A stretch of 64,000 nucleotides of DNA from Heterohyrax brucei (lineage: Eukaryota > Chordata > Mammalia > Hyracoidea > Procaviidae): the NCBI GenBank assembly GCA_028571685.1, contig CM053141.1:56232333-56296332 (forward strand). The letters are read 5' to 3'. Of this stretch, positions 1-9,430 are shown piece after piece. The translations under genes and the position numbers were made by a program. Within the stretch, counting starts at the first letter, position 1. The number at the start of each line of letters is the position of its first letter. The notes under the pieces are model-generated. The model did no database searches. It saw nothing but the letters and a program-made list of their open reading frames with translations, and was not told where the DNA came from.

Positions 1-441
1 CAAGCTCCCACACCCACCTCAGAAAAGGCTATACAATGGCGGAGATTCAGAGATACCGAGAGAGAGAGGTCAGAAGCGCTGAGTTGCACAGATTCTAAGG
101 CCAGGCTGTCAAAATGTGGCGAATGCTCAGAAAATTCATCAACAGTGGGTCTGAGCCTTGCTGCCAGTCACCTCAGCCCCTTCCACCAGCTAAGACAGAG
201 AAAAGAAAAAGTTAAAATGGTCCTTCAGTCCATGACAGCCAGGACACAACAAGGGCAGGGATTGGCGAAAGAGGAGAAGTTTCCCGCTCAGTGGTATGTA
301 GACCAAATAGACAGCCCTATGCCATGTCCTAAGGCTCACTAGGTGTCCTGAAGGCTCCCCATTTAATTATGAATTCACACCTTGGTTTCCAGAGGAATTT
401 AGGGAGATGTGTGTTTAGTCTGCCATCTTGACTCCACCCCC
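1..441 (-). mobile_element. L1 5'UTR, element runs off left edge
   Basis: The minus strand from about 441 begins with a G-rich leader followed by ggagtcaagatggcagact, the typical start of mammalian L1 5'UTRs (GGAGccAAGATGGC). The following sequence to position 1 is GC-richer than the flanking intron. Only the first ~440 bases of the element are in the window. Because the 5' end is present, this insertion may be full length to the left. The short open frames here are not ORF1. Confidence 0.65.
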
Positions 442-1519
442 TCCACAAACAGCTATGACACGTTGATATGCTAAGGTTTTGAAACCTTACTGAGTTGGTT
501 TTACAGTGCTGCCAACGTACGCACATAGTGGCAATTTCGCAGACTAAACTGTCAGACCTCATAAGAACAGATATCTAAAATATCCATTTCTATTGCCACA
601 AACACATAATTTTAAAAATCCACATTACTAAGTACAGATGATTTTCAGTATGAGTTCAGAGTGGAGTTTTCTAAACAGTATTTACCCTCTGAAACACTCA
701 GTGGAACAGACGAAAGACATTACAGATAATTTCCCTCTGAGACAAAATGGTCTGTAAGACTTGATACATATATGCCATACTGGTCTAACACGTCGCTGTT
801 TTTTTTTTAATATTTACCACCTGCATTAGCAAATGTCATAGTAGTTAACCTTGATATTCACCAAATTTCTGACTCCCACCACAAACAGTCTTAGGCTTCT
901 ATTTAGATATTCATACTAACTGTCACATTGCCTCTGCATATTAAAATGCATTGTCATTTCTTCAAGTGTACAGGAAAAAAAGAACTATTTGTGCTAAACA
1001 AATTAAATCTTGTCAGAAATACCCAAATTGTTTCTTTTAGCATGACCTTTTTTTTTTTTTTTTTAATTCAAGAGTAAAACATAGAATTTCCCAATTAAGA
1101 TTTCACACAGCCTCAAAATAAAGGATATAAAGACTACACAAAGGTCAAATAAAAGTAACAGGAAAAGTACGGGGCACATAATTCACATAGCCTTCCCAGC
1201 CTTTAAATTCATGTACATCATTTAAGTAGTTTAAATGACTATTACTACAGTCTTTTAAATATCTCAGTAGATTTTTAAGCAGTTTTAGAAATGCTACATT
1301 AATTATGATTTGATACTAGCAGCTCAGTGCTTCACTGCAATAATCTGTAAACTGAATCATCCTCATCTGTCTGCAAAGCTAAAAGTAACTAATGTTACTG
1401 AACAATTTGTTCAGTGGGAACTTAATCTGTTGTATATACTTTCACCAAAAAATACAATAAAACATTATTTCAATTTCAGAAGCAAACAAAACCTATACCC
1501 AGTGTGATTAAAAAAAAAG
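442..1519. other. Intronic sequence without recognised feature
   Basis: AT-rich sequence with short homopolymers (T runs near 799 and 1049). I recognise no repeat, exon or RNA gene. A fragment near 460-560 is slightly GC-richer but unidentified. Confidence 0.5.
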
Positions 1520-1620
1520 GTGGGGGGAGGACAAATGACTTAAACAGACATTTCACTGAAGAGGATATTCAAATGGCCAATAAGCACACGAAAATATGGT
1601 CCTTGCAATTAGCCATTAAA

Positions 1621-1777
1621 CAGCAACCAAAACTGTTCAGTCAATTCTGACTCACAATGACACTACAGGACAGAGTAGAACTGCCTCACTGGGCTTCCAA
1701 GGACCTGCTGGTGGATTTGAACTGCCAGTCTTTCAGTTAGCGGTTGTAGCACATAACTACCACACCACCAGGGTTTC
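1621..1777 (-). mobile_element. AfroSINE, antisense
   Basis: Reads from the 3' end: agtcaattctgactca, then acaggacagagtagaactgc, and ends with the tRNA-like head as ccaccagggtttc. It sits inside the L1 fragment; attaa flanks both sides and may be a short target duplication. Clear divergence from the family suggests an old copy. Confidence 0.85.
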
Positions 1778-2117
1778 TATTAAGGATGTGTAAATTAAGT
1801 AAATTAAAACCATAATGAGATACCACCTTACACTGATGAGAATGGCAATGATAAGGTAAAAAAAAAAAAAAAAAGGCTTTGGTAAAGTTATACTGAAACT
1901 GGAACCCTGTCCACTGTTGGTGGACACATAAAATTGTATAGCCACTGTGAAACATAACTTATACATTCTTCAACAAACTGAACACAGAATTCCTATATGA
2001 CTCAGCGATCCCAGTCCTAATTTTATACCCAGAAAAAGTGAAAACATGAAGACAAACAGAAATCTGTACATCCATGTTTACCGAAATATGTTTCACAATA
2101 CCCCAAAGCTGAAAATA

Positions 2118-2583
2118 CAATTGGTCCTGGGTATTCCTACAGGACTGGCTCCAGGACCACGAGTAGATACCAAAGTCCTTGGATGCTCAAGTCCCTTATA
2201 TGAAGTGGGATAGTGTCTGCGTATAACCTAGGCACATTCCTGCCATATGCTTTAAATCATCTCTAGATTATATGTGATACCTAATACAATGAAAAGGCTA
2301 TGTAAGGAGCTGTTATGCTATACTCTTTAGGGAATAATGACAAAATGACAGGAGAACAATGATATCACAAAGAGTGCTGGAAAGAGACTGAGAACCTGTG
2401 CCATGGTAGGAGGCTACAGCAAGGTATGCCTATGTATCATTTAACTGACACAGATTTAGCCTAGTGCTCCACACATGGCAAATTCAAGTTTTGCTTTTTG
2501 GAACATTCTCTTTTCTAAATATTTCTGATCCACAGTCGGTTAAATCCAAGGATGCAGAACCTACAGATAAGAAGGGTCGATGA
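2118..2583 (-). mobile_element. MER2-like Tigger (Tc1/mariner) DNA transposon
   Basis: Non-autonomous element inserted in the L1 fragment. Internal blocks such as ggatgctcaagtccctta, cctaatacaatg and tttagggaataatgacaa match the MER2 family as I remember it. The ends form imperfect terminal inverted repeats (caattggtcctggg and gaagggtcgatga). A TA dinucleotide lies immediately outside each end (2116-2117 and 2584-2585), as expected for this superfamily. At 466 bp it is somewhat longer than typical MER2. Confidence 0.8.
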
Positions 2584-2711
2584 TAAACAAAAATGTCCAT
2601 TAACACATGAATGGACAAACAAAATGTGCTATATACTGACAGTGAAATATTACTCAGCCATACAGAGAAATGTGATAACAGGAACCTTGAAAGTACTTTT
2701 GATGATGATAT

Positions 2712-2893
2712 ACTTGAGTCAATTTAGACTCAAGGTGACTGCAGGTGTGCACAGCAGAACTGCTCCAAAGAGTTTTCAAAACTATGATGTTTCCAGTGTA
2801 TATTGTTGGGCTTTACTTCTGAGAAGCCTCTGGGTACTTCTGAAAAGCCTACATTTTCATTAGTAGTCCAGTGCTTAACCATTTGCATCACCC
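2712..2893 (-). mobile_element. AfroSINE, long-type variant, antisense
   Basis: Diverged antisense copy starting gagtcaatttagactca and ending with the tRNA-like head as agtgcttaaccatttgcatcacc. The extra internal block of the long subtype separates head and tail. It is flanked by ggaaccttga (2681) and ggaactcctt (2894), which look like its target duplication in the L1. Confidence 0.6.
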
Positions 2894-2903
2894 GGAACTC
2901 CTT

Positions 2904-3066
2904 AGAAACCCTGGTGGTGTAGTGGGTTAAGTGGTACGTCTGCTTACTGAAAGGCTGGCAGTTCAAATTGGCTCCTTGGAAACTCCACAGGGCAGGCCTA
3001 CTATGACTTCTAGGGTTGCTATGAGTTGGAACTGACTTGGCAGTAGTGGGTTTGTTTTTTTGGTTT
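2904..3066 (+). mobile_element. AfroSINE, sense
   Basis: Begins gaaaccctggtggtgtagtg, continues with ctccttggaaactccac and ends gctatgagttggaactgact followed by a T-rich tail. Target duplication ggaactcctt at 2894-2903 and 3067-3076. It inserted exactly at the end of the previous SINE, using the same target site. Confidence 0.9.
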
Positions 3067-3420
3067 GGAACTCCTTGAATACATTAACCTGAGTGAAGCC
3101 AGTCAGTCACAAAAGGACAAATACTGTATGATCCCACTTACATGAAATAAGCAAATATACAGAAATCAAAGATTACTACAGTTACCAGAGGTGAAAGTGA
3201 GGGGAAAAGAGGGAGCTTTCTCTTAAGGGGCATTGAGTTTATTTGAATGGTGATGGAATAATTTGGAAAGGGACAGGAAGAATGGCTACACAGCTTTAGG
3301 GGTCTAATTAGCATCACTGAGTTATACATATGTGTAGAAATTATTGAACTCGCATACGTTTTATTGCATATGTTTTCACCACAGTTAAAAAAACAAAGAA
3401 ACTATTAAAAAATTAAGAAC

Positions 3421-4437
3421 CAAAATATATATGCACACATACATATACAATTGGGTTAGTTTCTTCAACATGTAATTCTCATTTCAATAGTGCTCATTTA
3501 TTTATAAAAAGGTCCTATCTGCCAATTGGCATCTGTGGCCTGTCAAGGTAAGGTAGCAATTAACACTATCCAATCATAAAAACTTGATTTAAAACTTCTA
3601 AGTTAAAAAAAAATGTATGTATTCTATTTTAAAATCAAATTAATAAAATTTTTTGTTAAAAAAAAAGGCTGAAGATTATTAGTTGGAGTAAAACATTATA
3701 TTGTTTGAAGTCCAGACTCAAGTTCATTCAAGTCACTAGTTGGATCTTGAGTAGTTTATTGGTCCATTTTGCTGGTTTTTCATTTACAAAATGGATAAGG
3801 AAACACTACTGTGCTTCCCAAGACAGTTAAGAGGATTACCAGATATAATACATATAAATCATATTATCTACTGAACATATGGTAGTTCATAGTATTGTCC
3901 AGTCTCTCTTCTTTATTCCCACAGTACCCTTTACCTGTTCCCATTTGCTCTTAATATGTTATAATTGTTACATGTGGGTGGCTGTAGAGAGGAGATGATA
4001 TCTCATTCATTTTTGTACATCATTGCATAGTACTGGGCATTCAGTGAGTGCACAGTAAATTTTGGTTGAGTGAATGAACATAGCTTTGTTAAATAAAACC
4101 TAAATTATTAAAAACACTACCACATGCTTACATTTCCGAACCAAAATGTTTTATATCTTTGAGAATGTCTCTTACCTTGGCTGGCTTACTAATCTGCAGA
4201 CAGGCAGTCACAGCTACAAACAGGACTAATTCTACACAGAACTCTTCATATACTAGTCACTACATGAGGCCTAAATTTGATCTTTAAAATACCTTGATTC
4301 TAGTAGTCAAATTTTCTTTATTACTGTCAAGGCACTTAGGTCATGACTGTATGTTCTGGGCAGAAAAACGACACTTAAGTCTATACATTTTGTAACCCTG
4401 GGGCTATACCAAATACAGGGCTTGAGATGATATCTGC
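3421..4437. other. Intronic sequence with an old MIR and L2/MIR tail
   Basis: AT-rich. Around 3720-3900 there is MIR-like sequence in plus orientation, with a block resembling the tcatttacaaaatgg core. At 4021-4082 a tail of the type tgagtgcacagtaaat ending gagtgaatgaa resembles an MIR/L2 3' end. Nothing else recognised. Confidence 0.5.
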
Positions 4438-4449
4438 CATAACCAGGCA

Positions 4450-5113
4450 CACAGTGGTCCTCACAACTGGACCAGTAAGCAACATCATCATAAATGGAGA
4501 AAGGATTGAGGTTGTCAAGGATTTCATTTTACTTGGGTCCATAATCAATGCCCATGGAAACAGCAGTCAAGAAATCAAAAGATACATTGCATTGAGAAAA
4601 TCTGCTGCCAAGGACCTCTTTAAAGTTTTGAAAAGTAAAGATGTCACCTTGAAGACTAAGGTGTGTCTGACCCAAGCCATGGTATTTTCAATTGCACTGT
4701 TTGCATGCAAAAGCTGGACAATGAACACATAAGACAGAAGAATTGATGCCTTGAATTGTGGTTTTGGAGAAGAATGTTGAATGTACCATGGACCACCAAA
4801 AGAACACATAGATCTGTTCTGGAGGAAGTCCAACCAGAGTGCTCCTTGGAGGCAAAGATGGCAAGACTGCATCTTACATACTTTGCACATGTTGTCAGGA
4901 AGGATCAGTCCCTGGAGAAGGACATCATGCTTGGTAGAATGGAAGGTCAGTGAAAAAGAAGAAGACCCTGCGATGGATTGCCACAGTGGCCGCAACAATG
5001 GGCTTAAGAATAAAAAGGACTGTGGACATGGCATCAGGCTGCACAGTGTTTCCTTCTGTTGTTCATAGCACTGCTATAGTTGGAACTGACTTGACAGCAC
5101 CTAAAAACAACAT
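4450..5113 (+). mobile_element. RTE LINE, 5'-truncated 3' fragment
   Basis: Encodes the C-terminal part of the RTE ORF: VVKDFILLGS, SSQEIKR, SAAKDLFKVLKSKDVTLKTK, LTQAMVFSIA, then in other frames the regions around RRMLNVPWT and the 3' end with the cacctaaaaacaac tail. A target duplication is visible: cataaccaggca at 4438-4449 and cataaccacgca at 5114-5125. Two frame breaks make it non-functional. The 5' truncation and short direct repeats indicate ordinary target-primed insertion. Confidence 0.9.
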
Positions 5114-5509
5114 CATAACCACGCAATGATGTTGCAATGTTGGCCTCACTTCTGTTTTCATCTCATATGTAGGGTTAGATACCATACTTTAAAATACACG
5201 TATAAAATGAAGAAGGAGGTGGTACATCTAGTCATATCACCCCACAGGGAGAGGCTTCTATGGATTGGGTCTTACAGAAATGGTCATCAAAAGTGCCCTG
5301 ACCAATAACTGCACATGTTTTTTTCCAGCATGTAAACTCTGAAGGTTTGTTTTTTAACTCTCTGTGAAGGAAAGAAGTTAAAGAGATCACATGCAGGTCC
5401 TATAAACTAACATTTAAGCTAGACAACATGTCACAAAACATGGGTATTCTATGGAAAGCTATCCATTCTCTTTCATTTAAATGGTGTTCATGATAATAAT
5501 ATGCAAAAT

Positions 5510-5617
5510 GGAGTGGTAAGAGGGAAAGTTTGGAGTGGTAAGAGGGAAAGTTTGGAGTGGTAAGAGGGAAAGTTTGGAGTGGTAAGAGGGAAAGTTTGGA
5601 GTGGTAAGAGGGAAAGA
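5510..5617. repeat. 22-bp tandem repeat (VNTR), about five units
   Basis: The unit ggagtggtaagagggaaagt plus tt is repeated from 5510, 5532, 5554, 5576 and 5598. The first four units are identical and the last diverges only at its end (gggaaagactt). The unit is purine-rich on the plus strand. Near-perfect identity suggests recent expansion and likely length polymorphism. Confidence 0.95.
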
Positions 5618-7525
5618 CTTTAAAAATAAATTTGGTTTTACCCATAGCATTCTGATTGTGCTCCATGATGATGGCAACCAACAAGTACATATGTGTAGAT
5701 ATACACATACACCTACAAGCACACACGTACACACATGCAACTACCAGAGTCGATCTGCAGCAACAAAATTAAGAGCTACCTCTGATCATCATAATATGAA
5801 CTCAGTAACATACAGCAATTCAAAATGGAAAGCATAGGCACATCAAGGCTCAAACATTGGGCATAAGAAAGTACGATGATCCTGCAGGGTGTTTGGCTTC
5901 CCTTTCATATCGAAGCCAATGTGAAACAGGCCATGACAATATGTCTGAAAGTCGCAATATTAAAAAAGATCAATCAGTCAATAAATGGATCCCCAAACAA
6001 AAAGTCAGGGTCACATAATTATTTTAAAACCATATATAAAACGAAAGAAAAGTTTGATGTTATTCTGTTTGTTGCACCTCAAAGCTGAGTTAAAACCATC
6101 TTTGGAATTAACAGCTTTGAGAGATCTGAAAGCTTTCTAATAACTAGAATTTTTATTTTCCACAATTTAATGACAACCCTGCTGTTGGCCTTTGCTGACC
6201 TGTTGTGAAGTAAATCAGGCAAACTAATGTGGGCTAACAAGTCTTTTTCACACTGTTCGATCCCCCAGCCTCTCGTTTTCTCTGCAGACATCGTCCCCTT
6301 TCTCCCACTGCCTGTCCAGCCATCCTCCCTCAAAACAAACCAAATGGCCACTGTAACCCTGCATCACTGCTCATTAGATCACAGGTTAGTCAAGTGGAAC
6401 TGCCTGGGCTTCCCAAAGGAGAGCTGTACTTCAAAACTCTGTCCATGTCAAATGAAGGAAAAAACCCTGAGCCTGGGGTCACCCCATTCAATGATCAAAA
6501 GAAACTGAGAGTGAAGAGGAAAAAGCACACCCTCATTTTTTTTTTTTTTTGTTAAAAACACACAGAAGTCTGATTTATTATAAGGAATATAGAGATAGGA
6601 TGAGTTTTTCCTCTACTTCTTGCCTTCATTTATTTATTTGTTTTTCCTTAAGTACTTGGTTTTAATAAAATCCATTGGTTAGAAGATTTCAAACTTTTGG
6701 AAAGTCAACAACTAATCTTTAAAATATCTGCAAAGAAAATATACTGCAGGAAATCCAGTTTTTAAGGGGACTTTTAAATGTTTCAAAAAACACTTGAAAA
6801 GCAATTAAAAGTAATGCAAAGTACTCCACTTTTAAAGCTTCAGAAGATTCTCTTTAAATTTAAAGTTGGAATTGAGGTGACATATACTCCCAAATAAGCT
6901 GAACAACCTCCTGGGCTTTCCAAGAAAGGCAACAACCAGCCTGTCAATCATGTCTCAATGACACTCTAAGTGACATTATAAAAGGCAGAATTCTGGGTTT
7001 CTGTGTGGTTACAGAAATCTGCAGGTAGGCCTGTACCTTGTTCAGTCATCACCCTCATTTTCATGCTTTCAAAAGTGCAACACTCTACACTTGTTTTTGT
7101 ACTTTTTTTCCTTTTTAAGATAATGCTAATAACCAAACAATACTGCAAAACTGACATGTTAAACATTAAGGCAAAATTACATATCTGGAACATCTTCAAG
7201 AAAAGGATTTAGTATCAAATTCCACAAGTGAAAATCACCAAAAGATTTGATTCTCAGGCTGTCTCACAACTACACAGGAAAATACATTTTATCAAATAAA
7301 GATAAAAAAGTTTCTGACAAGAATACTGTACATAAAAATGAAAGTAAAATAAACTGCTTATAATTTAAAGAAAACTTGTAAAGATTGTGTACAGACTATT
7401 ACATATCCCTTTTTTTCTTTTCTTGGTATTTGCAATTTATTCTTTAATCACCTTGAGAAGTATCTAAACATATTGCATCTGAGCTGGATTTTCCTTTTCT
7501 GTTTTACTTGTGTGTATTTAACAAG
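5618..7525. other. Intronic sequence without recognised gene
   Basis: Contains a short CA-rich stretch (5700-5740), a T12-type run near 6537 and otherwise AT-rich single-copy-looking sequence. The piece 6230-6500 is pyrimidine-rich and unidentified. Confidence 0.5.
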
Positions 7526-7527
7526 CA

Positions 7528-7812
7528 CTCATAGTGTTTACTTTACACTGGGCATGGTTATAAAAGCCTTACAAACATTAATCTATATAAGCCTAACAAC
7601 AACCCTATCAAGAGGAGAGGAAGGAAAAAGTGAGGAGCAACAGTGAATACTGACTGCGTACTCTGTGCCAAGTCCTAGTGTTTTCTTTACCTACTCTATG
7701 AGGCTGGGTCTAGTGCTACCACCATTTCACAGAATGGGAAATAGATTAAAAATTTTGCCCAGTATTACTCAGCTGGATCAGTACTAGGAAAGATTTAAAT
7801 CAGTCTTAACGC
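7528..7812 (-). mobile_element. Two adjacent MIR fragments, antisense
   Basis: 7528-7625 (ttacactgggcatgg, then cctaacaacaaccctatc) and 7640-7812 (tgtgccaagtcctag, then caccatttcacagaatggga) both follow the MIR consensus in antisense, giving two MIR pieces in tandem. Old and diverged. Confidence 0.6.
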
Positions 7813-7884
7813 TTGTCATCACCAAACACAAAATCCCAAGGGAAATTTTTCCCCATATTTGTCAAATTAAAGATGTACACACTC

Positions 7885-8045
7885 CCAACCAAACCCACTG
7901 ACAGCAAGTCGATTCAGACTCATAGCATCCCCACAGAAAGAACAGAACAGCCCCCCAGAGTCTCCAAGGAGTGCCTGGCAGATTTAAATTCACAATCTTT
8001 TGATTAGCAGCTGTAGCACTTAACCACTAGACTACCAGGGTTTCC
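7885..8045 (-). mobile_element. AfroSINE, antisense
   Basis: Starts ccaaccaaacccactg, includes agtcgattcagactcatag and ends ccagggtttcca. Target duplication gtacacact (5' side) and gtacatact (3' side) with one mismatch. Confidence 0.9.
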
Positions 8046-9430
8046 ACGTACATACTGTGACATAGTAATTCCAATTCTATGTATTACCCTTGTATATGCA
8101 CACAAGAAAACATATACACAATATCCATTGATACTCTGCTTATAAGCATAAAAATCCAAAACAGTTTATCAGCAGGGAAGGTGTAAATACAATTACGACA
8201 GTCATGTCCTGGAACACTATACGGCCATGAATTTCAAAAATTCTATGAAAAAAGTGTGATTATGTTGTTCTTGTTTCAGGGGACCATGCTCTTAGGTGAA
8301 ATCGAGGACAACTGGCACAACTAGCGTTTTGCTAAGAGGGTTCTCTGCACCACACATTGCTGAGTGGCGTCTGGGGTCTTAAAAGCTGCCAAGCTGCCAT
8401 CCGAGGGCACAGCAAATGGTCCCAACTCAGCAGGAACGGATGCTCACTGAGGACCAAAATGACACGGGGTAAAGACAACCCAGAAGATAAGAGAGACCCA
8501 CATGAGTGGGTGCCTACATTGACTTGGGACCAGAAGAACCAGATGCTGCCTGGCCACCACCAGTGATAGCCACGATGGAGCTCACTAAGTTGAGTCTTAC
8601 TGGCAACACAAGAATAAAAAGGGGTGGATCCTGAGATCTCCACTAAAAGACCTCAATTGATGGGCCAGTGGTTTCAGTGTTCCCCTGGGAGCATGGCCCC
8701 TGGCCCTGATGGTGCCCTTGCCCATAAATCATAATGAAGATCCACTCTTTGGACACGAATGGATTGGACTTGGCAATGCAGACTGACCATATATTGGATG
8801 CACTTTATGGTTCCACACATCTATAGGATATCATCCTGCTGACCTCTGGTTGGAGGAAGAAGAGTGGGTGGAGAGGAGGAGAAAGGAGACTGTTGGGAGG
8901 ATGAGAGATGCATGGAGCAGAGAGGAATAGTGTGCTGTCACTGGACAGGGAGAGCAGTGGAAGCTGCATATAGGCGGGCATGTAAATTTATATGAGAATG
9001 TACATTTTCACGGAGTTATATTAAATAAAAAATAAAATAAAAGTGTGATTACGTAAAACAGTATATGTTGTAAGACAACAAAAGGATATGTTGCAACAAC
9101 ACTTAATGCAATTTTTGTTACACAAAATATTTTACATCATTTACACATACATGAACACATAGTAAAAGTGAAAAAGTACTTTGTGAAAGATCCACACCAA
9201 CTTTAGGTTACTATTTGCCTCTGAACAAGGCGGGAGAATGTTCTAAGGGACAGGGAGGAGAAGGAGCTGTAATCATAATTCATAGTGATTTCTTTCTTTG
9301 AAAAGAATTGGAAACAAATATGGTAAAATACTAATATAGTATTTGCTAAATCTGGGTAATTGGGGGATTGGTTTGTCTGTTAAATCATTCTTTGTACTCA
9401 TTTTATGTTTGAAATTTTTCAAAATTTAAA
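8046..9430 (+). mobile_element. Old L1 3' region, split by a younger L1 3'UTR insertion
   Basis: 8046-8265 and 9041-9430 look like one old L1 3' end in plus orientation: tagtaattccaattctatg, gaacactatacggccatgaa, then a 3' tail containing aaatctgggtaattggggga. It is interrupted by the L1 3'UTR-only copy at 8266-9040. Subfamily not resolved. Confidence 0.5.
8266..9040 (+). mobile_element. L1 3'UTR-only insertion (copy 1)
   Basis: 775-bp unit from tgttcttgtttcagg to an A-rich tail (aaataaaaaataaaataaaa). It is bracketed by aaaagtgtgattatgt before and aaaagtgtgattacgt after, a ~15-bp target duplication with one mismatch. The body matches the second copy at 35557-36389 almost throughout, and matches the 3'UTR next to an L1 ORF2 on the opposite strand at 40058-41056. 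It is therefore an extreme 5'-truncated L1, not a separate SINE family. Confidence 0.85.

Larger units (their letters stand above)
1520..3420 (+). mobile_element. Old L1 (ORF2 C-terminus and 3' end), interrupted four times
   Basis: Segments 1520-1620, 1778-2115, 2586-2690 and 3079-3420 join into the end of an L1M-type ORF2 and 3'UTR in plus orientation. Diagnostic pieces are tcaaatggccaataagcac, aaaaccataatgagatacca, tgtccactgttggtggac, aatggacaaacaaaatgtg and cacaaaaggacaaatactgt. The copy is broken by an antisense SINE, an MER2-like transposon and two further SINEs, so it predates all of them. No intact ORF remains. Confidence 0.85.

Noticed and set aside
2904..2980. tRNA gene suggested by A/B-box-like SINE heads
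   Set aside because: All such heads continue into SINE bodies and lack a complete cloverleaf.
4567..5034. 155-codon minus-strand open frame
   Set aside because: It is the complement of the RTE coding region at 4450-5113; a shadow frame, not a gene.
5510..5617. CRISPR array
   Set aside because: Units are directly adjacent without spacers, in a mammalian genome; it is a minisatellite.
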